A stretch of DNA of 64,000 nt from Planctomycetota bacterium (GCA_020845475.1 JADLFN010000017.1:21714-85713); one strand, 5' to 3'. Shown: positions 27,430 to 36,631, numbered from the stretch's first letter. The notes: a model not told the origin generated them from the sequence alone. Numbers and translations: made by a program.

Positions 27430-28746
27430 ATGATCGCCACCGCCAAATCCGGCCCCAAGCCCAAGTTCTCCACCGTTGCCTCCAGCCGGCTTGATGAACG
27501 CCGTTTTGAGGCGCGGCTGAGTTGCGGCATGAAGCTGGTGTTTGCGCCGCGCGCCGGCTTTGACAAGCGCCTGGCGTTTGTCGTCAGCGATTACGGCTCG
27601 CTTGATCGCGAGTGGTACAACGCCGGCAAACACGTGCTCGTACCTGACGGTATTGCGCACTTTCTTGAGCACCAGTTGTTCAAGAAGCAGCGCGGCGACA
27701 TGACCGACGAATTCTCCAAGCGCGGCGCCTACACCAATGCGCATACCAGCCACACCATGACCGCGTTCTATTTCGAGTGCGTGCAGCACTTCGAGGAGAA
27801 CCTGGCCACGCTGCTGGAGATGACGCTGACCTCGTGGTTTGATCCGAAACTGGTCAACACCGAGCGCGACATCATCATCCAGGAAATCAACCAGTACCGC
27901 GACAACGCCAACTGGGTGGGCTACCAGCAACTGCTCGAAACGCTGTACGTCAAATATCCGTTGCGCGTGGACATTGCCGGCACGGCTGAAACGGTCAGCG
28001 CGATCACGCCCGAGCTTCTCTCGCTTTGCCACGCCACGTTCTATCACCCGACCAACCTTACGCTCGTGGTCACGGGAGATTTCGAGCCCGCCGAACTGCT
28101 TGAACTGGCCGATGCCACCGCCTCGCGCTTTGCGCCCGCCACAGAAGCGCCGCGCCTCGAGCGCGTGCGGCCGCACGAGCCCCCGAACGTCACACGGCCG
28201 CGAAGCGAAAGGCGCATGACATTGGCGCGGCCACGCTTGCTGCTTGGCTTCAAAGATCTCAAGGCGCGCGAAGGCAAAGAGCTGCTGCGCGCGGAGCTGG
28301 CCACGGCCATCGCTCTTGACGCCCTGTTCTCGCGCGAGAGCGAAGCCTACGAGCGCATGTACAACGCGGGTCTGGTCGGCGGCGATTTCGGGGCGGCGTT
28401 CCAGGCCGAGGCGGGCTTTGGCTACGCGATACTGGGCGGCGAAACCAGAGACCCCGCCGCCCTAGAGAACGAACTGCGCCAGACGCTGCAAACCGCGCGC
28501 GAAGCAGGCATTGCCGAAGAAGTGATTGAACGCAAGAAGAAGAAGTTCCTTGGTCGCTACCTGCGCAACTTCAACGACCCGGAAAGCACGGCCTACAGTT
28601 ACCTCAGCGCCATGGGCCAGCGCAGCGACCTGTTTGACTTCCCGGAGGTGCTTGAGCGCGTCGGGGGCAAGCACGTCAACGCCCGGGTGCGCGAATTCTT
28701 CGAGCCTTCAAAGAGCGCGTGCTCGGTGTTGCTGCCCATGGGTTAG
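27430..28746 (+). CDS. M16-family (insulinase-like) zinc peptidase
   Basis: A 438-residue peptidase. The inverted zinc motif HFLEH lies in IAHFLEHQLFKKQ near residue 78, and the downstream Glu region ERDIIIQEINQYRDN carries the third ligand position. The size fits a single-chain M16B/M16C-type two-domain subunit such as YmxG or the processing peptidase. No signal peptide is seen, so it is probably cytoplasmic. Single copies usually form homodimers. The start has no good Shine-Dalgarno sequence; GTG or ATG codons upstream cannot be excluded. Confidence 0.88.
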   Translation: MIATAKSGPKPKFSTVASSRLDERRFEARLSCGMKLVFAPRAGFDKRLAFVVSDYGSLDREWYNAGKHVLVPDGIAHFLEHQLFKKQRGDMTDEFSKRGAYTNAHTSHTMTAFYFECVQHFEENLATLLEMTLTSWFDPKLVNTERDIIIQEINQYRDNANWVGYQQLLETLYVKYPLRVDIAGTAETVSAITPELLSLCHATFYHPTNLTLVVTGDFEPAELLELADATASRFAPATEAPRLERVRPHEPPNVTRPRSERRMTLARPRLLLGFKDLKAREGKELLRAELATAIALDALFSRESEAYERMYNAGLVGGDFGAAFQAEAGFGYAILGGETRDPAALENELRQTLQTAREAGIAEEVIERKKKKFLGRYLRNFNDPESTAYSYLSAMGQRSDLFDFPEVLERVGGKHVNARVREFFEPSKSACSVLLPMG

Positions 28747-28799
28747 CCGCACCCTTTGCGGGCAAGTGTGGATTCTGGTTCAGGCCGATGAGAGGGAAC

Positions 28800-29417
28800 A
28801 TGCTGCGCATTGCAATGCTCGCTGTCCTTTTTGCCGTGGCTGCCCCGCTATGCGCCAATCTGGCGCCGCCGCCGGACAACTACGAAGTGCTCTCGCCCAA
28901 CGGCGAGTGGGTGCTCAAGGCGCATCGACGCCAGGCGGAACAACGCGTCTGCCGCGCCGGCAGCGAAAAGACGGAGTGGAGTTTCAACATCGATGAGCCC
29001 GGCGAGCAGACATTCTATCTCTCAAAGGATGGCGGCACCGTTGCGGTTGTCGGCCCGTGGTGGTTCAAGAAGGGCGAAACGCCGACGGCCGCCGTGCGAC
29101 TGGTGCGGCGCACGGGCATTTTCGCGGAGTTCGAGCATGACACGCTGTGCCCGAAGCTGGACAAATCAAAGAACAACCCGGGCTGGCTGTGGCGCAGCGA
29201 ACAGAGCAGCAACGTGCTGATCATCAAGGCGCAGGATGGCACGTTGTCGCGCATCTCGCTCGAGACGGGCAAGCTGCTGGGCCAGGAGACTTACGAAATC
29301 CCGGCGGATTCCGGCTACTGCACCACCTCGCCCGCGCTCAGTTACGCCTTTGCTGCGCTGTTTGCCCTGCTGGGCGTGCTTTCGCTGCTGGTGCTGATGC
29401 GCCGGCGCGCCGCCTGA
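28800..29417 (+). CDS. Hypothetical exported protein with C-terminal anchor
   Basis: A 205-residue protein not recognised as a known family. It has a signal peptide (IAMLAVLFAVAAPLCA), a beta-rich body with WVLKAHRRQAEQRVC and WWFKKGE, and a C-terminal transmembrane helix (YAFAALFALLGVLSLLVLM) followed by RRR. The topology is therefore periplasmic with a membrane anchor. An AGAGGGA Shine-Dalgarno sequence fixes the ATG. Confidence 0.65.
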   Translation: MLRIAMLAVLFAVAAPLCANLAPPPDNYEVLSPNGEWVLKAHRRQAEQRVCRAGSEKTEWSFNIDEPGEQTFYLSKDGGTVAVVGPWWFKKGETPTAAVRLVRRTGIFAEFEHDTLCPKLDKSKNNPGWLWRSEQSSNVLIIKAQDGTLSRISLETGKLLGQETYEIPADSGYCTTSPALSYAFAALFALLGVLSLLVLMRRRAA

Positions 29418-29480
29418 AGCTGACGCCACGGCCAACGGCGGTTATACTGCGCGCCCCTGCCTCGCCCTGAAATCGACGCG

Positions 29481-31004
29481 ATGAAGAGACTCCTGCCGCT
29501 CGTTCTGCTGCTCGCTGCGTGTGCCTCCGCTCCGCCCCAGAACGGCGGCGCGACTGACGTTCCGCCCGATACCGTCATGCGCGACGGCATTGCCCACAAC
29601 AACGCTGAAGCTGAAAAGTTCATCGTGCGCAACCGTGACTTCAGCGCGGGCCTGATTGATTACGTTGACCCGCGCCGCGCCACGCTGACTTCGCGTTCGC
29701 TCTCTGCCGAAAGCGTCGTGTTCCGCCTTGACCAGACCGGCGACACCAAAGAGTTCCACAAAGCAGCCATCGAGCGCGCCGCGGAGCTGGCGGTGAGCTA
29801 TGCGTGGCCTGCGGCAATGATCGAGCAGGAGCAGGATCGCGAAGGCTACCTCGCTTACGTGCGCATCGAGAGCGTGGGCATGCCAACGGGTGCAACGCGC
29901 GGCACCATGCTGCCCGTGCGCATCGTGTGCCTGGGAGATGCCGCAGATATCCGCGGCGGTTATCTTTACCCCACGCCGTTGAAAAACTCGCTCGGCCGCA
30001 CGATCGCCTTTTTTGAGGGCGGCTACCTGCCCGCAGCCCACGAACTGCCCGGAGAGCGTGAGGGCAAACCGGTCAAGAACCCGCTGATTGACGCGCGCGG
30101 CAAACAGGTGATCGATCCCGAAACCAAGCAGCCCATGTGGGAAGAGGCGCTCGAGCGCCGCCAGAGCCTGGGCCGCGTCAGCTATATTCTGCGCGAAGGC
30201 TTCCGCATTGCCGCCACCGTGCCCGACGAAGAGCTGTCGTCCGAATCCATCGAGCTGCCCATGGATCGAATCATCGACGCCGAACGCGGCAAGTATTTCC
30301 TGCCCGTTTCCGCCGACATGATCCCGGAGCTGATCCGCGGCGTCGAGTCCGCCATGGCCGAGCGCGGCATCAAAGTTAAGGCGGCCACCGTGGGCACGCG
30401 TTCGCTGGTGGTGACGCCGCTGGGCGTGCGCGAAAAAACGCTCAAGGAGATTTTTGACGAATTGCAGCTCATTTCAATCACGTTCAAGCCGCGCAACAGC
30501 GTGATCATCGTGTTTGACGACGAGCGCCAGCGTGTGGTGCTTTACGGCCCGGTGGAGCGCCGCTTCTTGTTTGATGATGTCACGCTGGGCACCGATCCGT
30601 TTACGGTGGACGCCGTTGATCCGGTCACGCGCAAGCCGCGCCCGCCGCAGCAACTGCCCTTTCGCGTGACGTGCCGGCTGGTGCGGCGAGCGAGCCCCGG
30701 CAGGTCGGGCAAGTACGGCATTCCCACGCAGGCCGAAGTGGACGCGGGAATTCTGCCCGACGGCGACAAAGGTGCAGTGCGACTGTCCTGGACATTGCGA
30801 ACACAAGAGCTTGACCGGGAGGGCGAGATCGAGCTGCCCTCTTCCGATATATCCGACATCCTGCGCTATCTGTTTGCGCAGGGCATGGGCCCGCGCGAAG
30901 TGGTGGGCTTTTGCGTCGTGGCCAAGGATAAGCCGGCGCTGCTGGCCGAACTGGGTTTCAACCCCCGGCGCTTTCGCGACCCTGAGAACCCCGAAGGCCG
31001 GTAA
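29481..31004 (+). CDS. FlgI-like (P-ring-like) lipoprotein
   Basis: A 507-residue lipoprotein (lipobox LLLAACAS). The segment TMLPVRIVCLGDAADIRGGYLYPTPLKNSLG (written here only for its pattern V-x-V-x-x-x-G-D-A-x-x-x-R-G-G, near residues 150-180) resembles the flagellar P-ring protein FlgI, where DVTVSSIGDAKSLRGGTL stands in the same place. No other flagellar genes are present, so it is probably a FlgI-fold protein recruited for another envelope role. It is followed by a strong bidirectional terminator. Confidence 0.65.
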   Translation: MKRLLPLVLLLAACASAPPQNGGATDVPPDTVMRDGIAHNNAEAEKFIVRNRDFSAGLIDYVDPRRATLTSRSLSAESVVFRLDQTGDTKEFHKAAIERAAELAVSYAWPAAMIEQEQDREGYLAYVRIESVGMPTGATRGTMLPVRIVCLGDAADIRGGYLYPTPLKNSLGRTIAFFEGGYLPAAHELPGEREGKPVKNPLIDARGKQVIDPETKQPMWEEALERRQSLGRVSYILREGFRIAATVPDEELSSESIELPMDRIIDAERGKYFLPVSADMIPELIRGVESAMAERGIKVKAATVGTRSLVVTPLGVREKTLKEIFDELQLISITFKPRNSVIIVFDDERQRVVLYGPVERRFLFDDVTLGTDPFTVDAVDPVTRKPRPPQQLPFRVTCRLVRRASPGRSGKYGIPTQAEVDAGILPDGDKGAVRLSWTLRTQELDREGEIELPSSDISDILRYLFAQGMGPREVVGFCVVAKDKPALLAELGFNPRRFRDPENPEGR

Positions 31005-31016
31005 CGGCGAAAACAG

Positions 31017-31042
31017 CAGGGCCGCGATTGCTCGCGGCCCTG
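31017..31042. terminator. Bidirectional terminator hairpin
   Basis: CAGGGCCGCGA and TCGCGGCCCTG form a perfect 11-bp stem around TTGC. It is flanked by AAAACAG on the left, giving a U-rich tail for the minus-strand transcript of the lysine-rich microprotein, and by GGGTTGTTCG on the right for the plus-strand lipoprotein gene. Confidence 0.8.
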
Positions 31043-31112
31043 GGTTGTTCGTTGTGCGGATCTCGCTTGAGGCTTTGCCGGCCCGCCGCGTTCCGCGCGA
31101 AGCGGCGCTGCA

Positions 31113-31181
31113 CTACTTCTTCTTGGCGGCCTTCTTCGCGGGTTTCTTCTTCGCTGCCTTCTTCTTGGTCTTCGTTGCCAT
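31113..31181 (-). CDS. 22-residue lysine/alanine-rich microprotein
   Basis: The frame encodes MATKTKKKAAKKK and then PAKKAAKKK, 22 residues, of which about 13 are Lys. It resembles an isolated tail of bacterial histone H1-like (Hc1/AlgP-like) DNA-binding proteins. A strong AGGAGA Shine-Dalgarno sequence lies 7 bases before the ATG and a terminator follows 71 bases downstream, so it looks like a complete transcription unit. A nucleoid or RNA-binding role is inferred from charge alone. It could also be a remnant of a longer KA-repeat protein. Confidence 0.65.
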   Translation of the reverse strand: MATKTKKKAAKKKPAKKAAKKK

Positions 31182-31312
31182 CTGCTTTCTCCTGTGAAAA
31201 GAAAAGGAAACACTGCACACCCACATGAAAAGTATCCTGTAAAGGGGCGTGCGTCAAATCATTGGAGTGAATTTTTTATCGGTCTTGACACGTCAAGACA
31301 CTGCTCGAAGCC

Positions 31313-31936
31313 ATGAAAACGCTTTTCGTGATCGTGCTTTCTTCATTCGCGCTGCTTTGCGCGTCGTGCGCCGTCACGGGCAAACGGCCCGTTCTGCGCA
31401 CGCCCGAGGACTCGCTGGGCGCCATGCGCAAGGCTTACGCCTCTGATGACAGCGGCCTGTTTCTGCACACGCTGGCCTCCGAGACGCTCAAGCGTTACAG
31501 CGAGCACACCATCCGCATCGGCTGGGGCGAACTGCGCCCACACCTGGGCAACCTGGTGGAGGAGGCCAAGGTCGTCGCTGTAAAAGAGTACGTCACGCCC
31601 GGGCGCGACAGCGCCGCCGATGACACGTTCGTGTGGCCGCCCGCCGGTGAGCGCGCGCGACGGGTGCGCCTTGCGTTGCGCGGCGCCGAAGAAGAATTTC
31701 TCTTCGTGAGTGAAACCGACCCGCCGCCTGAAAAAAGCAAGCAGGCCGCCGGCGTCTGGATCGGCAGTCGTTACTACACACGGCGCGAACACCGCGCGCT
31801 CAACACCTATGCGCAAGACGACGTGCCTGAAAAGGACCGCACGCACTGGCGCCTCGTGTTCCCGTTCTACCCGTTCCAGAAACAGGGCCAGATCGCGGCC
31901 ATGCTCCAACAGGAAATCGCGCGTTCGCGCAAGTAG
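31313..31936 (+). CDS. Hypothetical lipoprotein
   Basis: A 207-residue protein with an N-terminal signal (TLFVIVLSSFALLCASC) and a Cys at residue 20 that fits a lipobox. No family is recognised. The body contains LGAMRKAYASDDSGLFLHTLASE, like the small helical SnoaL/NTF2-type repeats in planctomycete lipoproteins, but this is a weak impression. It lies 106 bases upstream of ccmE and may be unrelated to it. Confidence 0.6.
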   Translation: MKTLFVIVLSSFALLCASCAVTGKRPVLRTPEDSLGAMRKAYASDDSGLFLHTLASETLKRYSEHTIRIGWGELRPHLGNLVEEAKVVAVKEYVTPGRDSAADDTFVWPPAGERARRVRLALRGAEEEFLFVSETDPPPEKSKQAAGVWIGSRYYTRREHRALNTYAQDDVPEKDRTHWRLVFPFYPFQKQGQIAAMLQQEIARSRK

Positions 31937-32042
31937 TCACTCTCGGCCACCGGCGGTTCCGCTGGCGGCGGCAAAGCGGGGCTGCTATAAAGTGGACTGC
32001 CGGGGGGCGAAATTGGACGCCCCCGTTTTTGTTGGAACAGCC

Positions 32043-32492
32043 ATGAACATCAAAATCGTTGCGGTCATCGTGCTGTTTGCAGTGGCGGTCGGTGCCGCGC
32101 TGGCGTTCACGTTTACGCAAGGCGGCATGGAATACCGCACGTTTCCCCAAGTCACGGGCAGCGAATACGGCGGCGAGCGCGTCAAGATGAAGGTTCAGGT
32201 CATCAGCATTGAAAGCGCGGAGAACCCGGCCGTCTTCATCGCCGAAGACCTCGCGCCGGACGCCAACGATCCAAAAGCCAACTTCAATGTGCCGCGCGGC
32301 AAGGGCAAGGTGATTTATGCCGCGCCCGTACCCTCGGGCTTCAAACTGGGCTGCCACGCGACACTCGAAGGGCGCTACGATGAGAAAAAGGGCGCGTTTG
32401 TGGCCACGAACATGCAGACGCAATGCCCCAGCAAATATGAAGGCCAGGAAACACCGGCGCTGAGTGAGAAGCCGGCAACAGGTACACCGTAA
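32043..32492 (+). CDS. ccmE: Cytochrome c maturation protein CcmE (CxxxY type)
   Basis: A 149-residue heme chaperone. One N-terminal membrane helix (IVAVIVLFAVAVGAALAF) is followed by an OB-fold domain. At residues 128-132 it has CPSKY, the CxxxY heme-attachment motif that replaces the usual HxxxY histidine in archaeal and some bacterial CcmE proteins. It would carry heme to CcmF in the periplasm. It stands directly before ccmF, separated by a repeat hairpin. The ATG at 32043 is chosen because the upstream frame overlaps the previous gene and lacks a signal anchor. Confidence 0.9.
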   Translation: MNIKIVAVIVLFAVAVGAALAFTFTQGGMEYRTFPQVTGSEYGGERVKMKVQVISIESAENPAVFIAEDLAPDANDPKANFNVPRGKGKVIYAAPVPSGFKLGCHATLEGRYDEKKGAFVATNMQTQCPSKYEGQETPALSEKPATGTP

Positions 32493-32512
32493 ACCACCAA
32501 GAGTTCCGCCAT

Positions 32513-32590
32513 GCGATTTTCGATTGACGATTTTCGATTTTCGATTGGCGCTGCTGCGCCAAGGCGAGGGCGTGGACAATCGGCAATCAA
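32513..32590. repeat. Iterated-word hairpin (TTCGATT word) abutting ccmF
   Basis: The left arm has GCGATTTTCGATTGACG and TTTTCGATTTTCGATTGG; then come GCGCTGCTGCGCC and a short right arm, ACAATCGGCAATCAAA. The element ends at the base before the ccmF ATG, so it occupies the place of the ribosome binding site. It uses the same word as the element at 19141. Confidence 0.7.
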
Positions 32591-35500
32591 ATGATGGTCG
32601 GCCAGATTCAGACGATTGAGCAGTTTGAAACGGCCATGAGCCTCATGCGCGCGGGCACGGGCCTGCTTTATGCCGGCATGATCTTCACCGTGCTGCTGTT
32701 CTTCACCAGCCTTTTCGCGGTCTGGCGCAAAGATGAACGCCTGGTGCACGCCGCAAGGCGCGGCCAGTATGCCCTGCTGCTGATCACCTCACTGTGTTGC
32801 GGCCTGATTTACCTCGGAATTTTCGACGGCTACTACTTTGTCGGCTATATCCGCGATGTCACGGAGAACAGCGAGACTGTGCCCTTCAAGATCGCCGGCC
32901 TGTGGGCGCGGCAGCAGGGCTCGCTGCTGTTCTGGTGTTTAATACTGTGTACGCACGGCTCGATCTATGCGTTTACGCAGCGCCACAACCGCACCGACCG
33001 GCGGCTGCCCTTTGCGCTCGTCGCGCTATGCGCAGTCGAGTTCTTCTTCTTCTTCATTATGTGCAACCCGGAAAGCTTCGATCGCAGCAATCCCTTTGCG
33101 ATCGATTACTCGTGGATGCTCAAGGCGGACTGGGCAGCCATCAAGGCCGGGCCGGTGATCGCCGCCGGCCAGAGTTCCAACAACCCTGACGTGCAGGAAC
33201 TGCTGCTGGCGCTGGTCAAGGGCGGAGCCGGCAACATGACTTTTGCCGAACTGCACACGGCGATAACCACCAACGCTTCAAGCCTGCCCGTGCCGGTGCA
33301 GCAGTGGCTGCTCGAAAACGTCTCCGACGGCAAGGGCATGAACCCGCAATTGCACAATTACTGGGTCGCGATTCACCCGCCGATTCTTTATCTCGGCTTT
33401 GTCGGCTTCACGATCCCGTTCATTTATGCGCTGGGCGCATTGTTCTCGGGCGACGTCAACGAGGGCTGGCTGCGGCCGATCCGCGTCTGGGCCATGAGTG
33501 CGTGGGGATTGCTCACCGTCGGCATTGCACTCGGCGGGCTTTGGGCTTACGAGATCCTCGGCTGGGGCGGCTATTGGGCCTGGGACCCCGTCGAGAACGC
33601 CAGCTTCATTCCCTGGCTCACGGGCACGGCTTTCATCCACAGCGTAATCGTGACCGAACGGCGCGGCATGATGAAAGCCTGGAGCTTTGCGCTGATTATC
33701 GTCACCTATTGCATGACCGTGGTGGGCACGTTTCTGGTGCGCAGCGGGATTATTGAGAGCGTGCACGCCTTTGGCGACACGGGCGTGAAGCTGCCGTTTT
33801 ACTTTTTCATGGGCGTGGTGTTCTTCGGCAGCCTACTTCTGCTGCTTTGGCGTTTGCCGCTGTTGCGCAGCGAGCGCAAGCTGGAAAGCCTGCTCTCGCG
33901 CGAGGGCATCTTCCTTTTCAACAACCTGATTTTGCTGGCAATCGCGCTGGTCACGATTGTGATCACATTCTGGCCCGTGATCACCGAGACGATCTACGGC
34001 AAAGCCGGCCAGGAGACCTTTGGCCCCGACGCCTACACGATGATTAACGCGCCGTTGTTTCTGGCGCTGCTTTTCCTGATGGGTGTGGGGCCGATTCTTG
34101 GCTGGCGCCAGAACTCGTGGCGGCAGATTGTTCGCAATTTCGCTCTGCCGACGGCGATTTCAACACTGGTGCTGGTGGGTTACACCGGCTACCTGAACAA
34201 GAACGACTTGTTCAAGCACGCCGACAGCGCCGAGACGATTGCACAGCTTGTGACCTGGGTGCGCGTGCTGATGCAGGTTCTCATCTGGCCGGTGTGCGTG
34301 TTCACGTTCATCACGGTGCTGCAGGAGTTCCATGCCGGTGCGATGGCGCGCAAACGTGGCACGAGCGAGGGCTATCTGCGCTCGATGGTGGGCGTCACAC
34401 TCCAAAACCGCCGGCGTTACGGCGGATACATCGTGCACATCGGCATGCTGATGGTGGCGATTGGCATGTACTACAGCAGCTTCTACGAGAATGAAGGCGC
34501 GGTCACGGCAGCACCCGGCGGTTATGCCGTGCTCGACGACAAATACACGCGCTCGAGCTATCTCGTTTACTTCGACACCGAGCAGCGCAGCAGCGGCTGG
34601 GATACCACGCGCGAACTTTTCACGCGCGATGAAGAAGCCATGGCCACGTACCGCGGCATGGTGCGCCACGTGCGGCAAAACCCGGGCAAAGACGCGCAAC
34701 AGTTGATTGACGAGATCACGGCTGATTTCAAGACGCGCATGGGCGGCGACCTGCCGCCGGAATTCGAGAAAAGCGCCCTGCCGAAAATGATCAAGGGCAT
34801 TCATTGGGGCGTTGAAACGCGCGACAACCCGCGCGTATTTGAAGCGTACGAGACCACCATCCGCGTTTTCCCCTATGAACGCAACGTCGATGAAAAACAA
34901 ACCGACGCGCTGCTCGTGGCCCAGCACAGCCTGTTGCTCGACTTTCTGGGCGCGCGCGACAAGCTTGAACAAGGGCAGGTGCCCTCACCGGCCGAACTGA
35001 AAACCGTGCTTGACGAAGCCGTCGAAGCCGCGCTGCCGCTGGGCGCGGAACTGCCGGGCATCCTGGCCCATGTGCGCGGGCAGATTGCGACATTGGACGA
35101 CGCAAAGTTCATCAAAGCCCATTCGTTGCGGCCGGACACCGGCTCTGCCGAACTCTCGCGCATCCGCACGCGGGTCAATGAGGGCCTGGTGCTGGCGCAC
35201 AAGATGCTTGAGGAGGAAACCCTGGCCACGCGCGCCCTGAACGTGAAGGCGCTGGCGCTGAAACTGCCCGCCACAAAGGAACAATTGGCCAAACAGCGCC
35301 CGCTTTCATTGCTGGGATTGCGCGAGGCGCTCAAAGTTGCACCGGATTCAGTCAAGCCCGCGATAGAAGCCGAGATAAGCGAGATTGTCGAAGGCGTTCC
35401 GGCGATAAGTCCGACGATGCGCATTTTCTACAACAAACGCGACGGCATGCCGCGCGTGAACGAGCCAATCAAGGACCCCGCGATCGAGAAGACGCTCACG

Positions 35501-35671
35501 AAAGATCTCTACTTCGTGCTCATGGACGTGGACGAGCACGACCGCGCGCGATTCCGCTATTTCATCAAGCCGCACATGACACTGGGCCTGTTTGGCCTGT
35601 TCGTGATGGTGCTGGGCACCGCCTACTGCCTGTTGCCCACGCTGACGCGCAAGCGGCCGGAGGTCGCCTGA
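32591..35671 (+). CDS. ccmF: Cytochrome c heme lyase subunit CcmF, enlarged
   Basis: A 1026-residue multi-pass protein. The WWD heme-binding domain is visible as WGGYWAWDPVENASF near residue 330, with many membrane helices and conserved histidines around it (NYWVAIHPPILYLGF). It is much longer than typical CcmF (~650). The last ~370 residues before the final helix (LFGLFVMVLGTAYCLLPTL) are a large, mostly helical periplasmic insert of unknown role. The ATG has no Shine-Dalgarno sequence because a repeat hairpin abuts it; the second codon is also ATG. Confidence 0.92.
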   Translation: MMVGQIQTIEQFETAMSLMRAGTGLLYAGMIFTVLLFFTSLFAVWRKDERLVHAARRGQYALLLITSLCCGLIYLGIFDGYYFVGYIRDVTENSETVPFKIAGLWARQQGSLLFWCLILCTHGSIYAFTQRHNRTDRRLPFALVALCAVEFFFFFIMCNPESFDRSNPFAIDYSWMLKADWAAIKAGPVIAAGQSSNNPDVQELLLALVKGGAGNMTFAELHTAITTNASSLPVPVQQWLLENVSDGKGMNPQLHNYWVAIHPPILYLGFVGFTIPFIYALGALFSGDVNEGWLRPIRVWAMSAWGLLTVGIALGGLWAYEILGWGGYWAWDPVENASFIPWLTGTAFIHSVIVTERRGMMKAWSFALIIVTYCMTVVGTFLVRSGIIESVHAFGDTGVKLPFYFFMGVVFFGSLLLLLWRLPLLRSERKLESLLSREGIFLFNNLILLAIALVTIVITFWPVITETIYGKAGQETFGPDAYTMINAPLFLALLFLMGVGPILGWRQNSWRQIVRNFALPTAISTLVLVGYTGYLNKNDLFKHADSAETIAQLVTWVRVLMQVLIWPVCVFTFITVLQEFHAGAMARKRGTSEGYLRSMVGVTLQNRRRYGGYIVHIGMLMVAIGMYYSSFYENEGAVTAAPGGYAVLDDKYTRSSYLVYFDTEQRSSGWDTTRELFTRDEEAMATYRGMVRHVRQNPGKDAQQLIDEITADFKTRMGGDLPPEFEKSALPKMIKGIHWGVETRDNPRVFEAYETTIRVFPYERNVDEKQTDALLVAQHSLLLDFLGARDKLEQGQVPSPAELKTVLDEAVEAALPLGAELPGILAHVRGQIATLDDAKFIKAHSLRPDTGSAELSRIRTRVNEGLVLAHKMLEEETLATRALNVKALALKLPATKEQLAKQRPLSLLGLREALKVAPDSVKPAIEAEISEIVEGVPAISPTMRIFYNKRDGMPRVNEPIKDPAIEKTLTKDLYFVLMDVDEHDRARFRYFIKPHMTLGLFGLFVMVLGTAYCLLPTLTRKRPEVA

Positions 35672-35684
35672 CGGCGAATTCAAG

Positions 35685-36227
35685 ATGCAGCATTCACAAT
35701 GCAAAATGGGTTCGCCGCTGCGCCACCGCGCGCTGTGGCCTTCACGTTGCATTCTGCACTTTGCATTTTTCATTGCGCTACTTGGTGCGGCGGCCCCTGT
35801 GCAAGCGGCGCCTGTAAAGGAGCGCAATCCGGCTGAGGCCGAGAAGATCTACCACGATCTCGGCTCTTCGATGGTGTGCCTCTGCGGTTGCCGGGAGCGC
35901 CTGCTGGATTGTTCGATGGTGAACTGCGAATTCAAGGAAACGGCCCAGCGTTTTTTGCGCGAAGAGTGCCGCGACGCGGGCAAGACGCCCGACCAGATCC
36001 GCGCGGCTATGATCGAGCGCTTCGGCCCTGAGATCGTGCAGGTGCGGCAGGACAGCCTGCTCTACCCCGTGCTGTTCGCGACTGCGTTTGTGACGCTGGG
36101 TGTGTTTGGCGGCGCGCTGTGGTTTTTTGCGACGCGCGGCAAGCCAGAGCCCCGCGTTGAAGCTCCCAAGGGTGAAGACCCTGCGCTGGAACAACGTATC
36201 CTGCGCGAGATGGAGGAAATTGAATAA
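35685..36227 (+). CDS. ccmH: Cytochrome c maturation protein CcmH/Ccl2-like
   Basis: A 180-residue exported protein. The CcmH domain has MVCLCGCRERL, with the redox Cys pair as C-x-C-G-C instead of the common LRCxxCQ, then DQIRAAMIERFGPEIV and a C-terminal helix (FVTLGVFGGALWFF). In the family it reduces apocytochrome c for CcmF. The first ~35 codons, including the signal peptide (FAFFIALLGAAAPVQA), are made of an iterated ATGCA-word hairpin, so the exact start among several ATGs is unclear. Confidence 0.82.
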   Translation: MQHSQCKMGSPLRHRALWPSRCILHFAFFIALLGAAAPVQAAPVKERNPAEAEKIYHDLGSSMVCLCGCRERLLDCSMVNCEFKETAQRFLREECRDAGKTPDQIRAAMIERFGPEIVQVRQDSLLYPVLFATAFVTLGVFGGALWFFATRGKPEPRVEAPKGEDPALEQRILREMEEIE

Positions 36228-36229
36228 CC

Positions 36230-36298
36230 GCCGAGATTCGAGTTTCGAGGTCCGTAGAAACTCCTCGAAGCCCGAAACTCGAAGCTCGAAACTCGAAT
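36230..36298. repeat. Iterated-word hairpin (TTCGAGTTTCGAG word)
   Basis: The left arm GATTCGAGTTTCGAGG pairs with right-arm words GAAACTCGAAGCTCG and AAACTCGAAT. It ends exactly at the next start codon and replaces the expected Shine-Dalgarno sequence. Confidence 0.7.
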
Positions 36299-36631
36299 AT
36301 GGACTACCTTATCATCATCCTGGCTGTGGCAGTGTCGCTGGCGATCACGTTCTGGCCGCTGCGGCGCGGCAAGCGCGTCTGGTTTGTCGGCGATGTTGAA
36401 TCCGACCTGACCGTGGTGATCCGCGATCGCGAGGAAGCCCTGCGCGCGCTCAAGGACCTCGAGGAAGACCTGCTTGCGCGCAAGCTTTCCCGCACGGATT
36501 ACGATCGCCTCCGCCCGCAGTACCTTGAGCGCGCCAAGGAATTGACGGTGAAGTACGATGAGACGCGCGAAAGGCTCGAAGCCGCGCGCAAGCGCGTGCT
36601 GGCGCAAGCTGCAGACAACGCAAAACTCTAA
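36299..36631 (+). CDS. Small membrane protein with CcmI-like motif
   Basis: A 110-residue protein: an N-terminal membrane helix (IIILAVAVSLAITFWPL), then a coiled-coil region, with ALRALKDLEEDLLARKLSRT and YDRLRPQYLERAKEL. This resembles the start of CcmI (CycH), which scaffolds apocytochrome c in some system I pathways. The same motif recurs at the C-terminus of the next protein. The context inside a ccm cluster supports a role in cytochrome c assembly. Confidence 0.65.
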   Translation: MDYLIIILAVAVSLAITFWPLRRGKRVWFVGDVESDLTVVIRDREEALRALKDLEEDLLARKLSRTDYDRLRPQYLERAKELTVKYDETRERLEAARKRVLAQAADNAKL

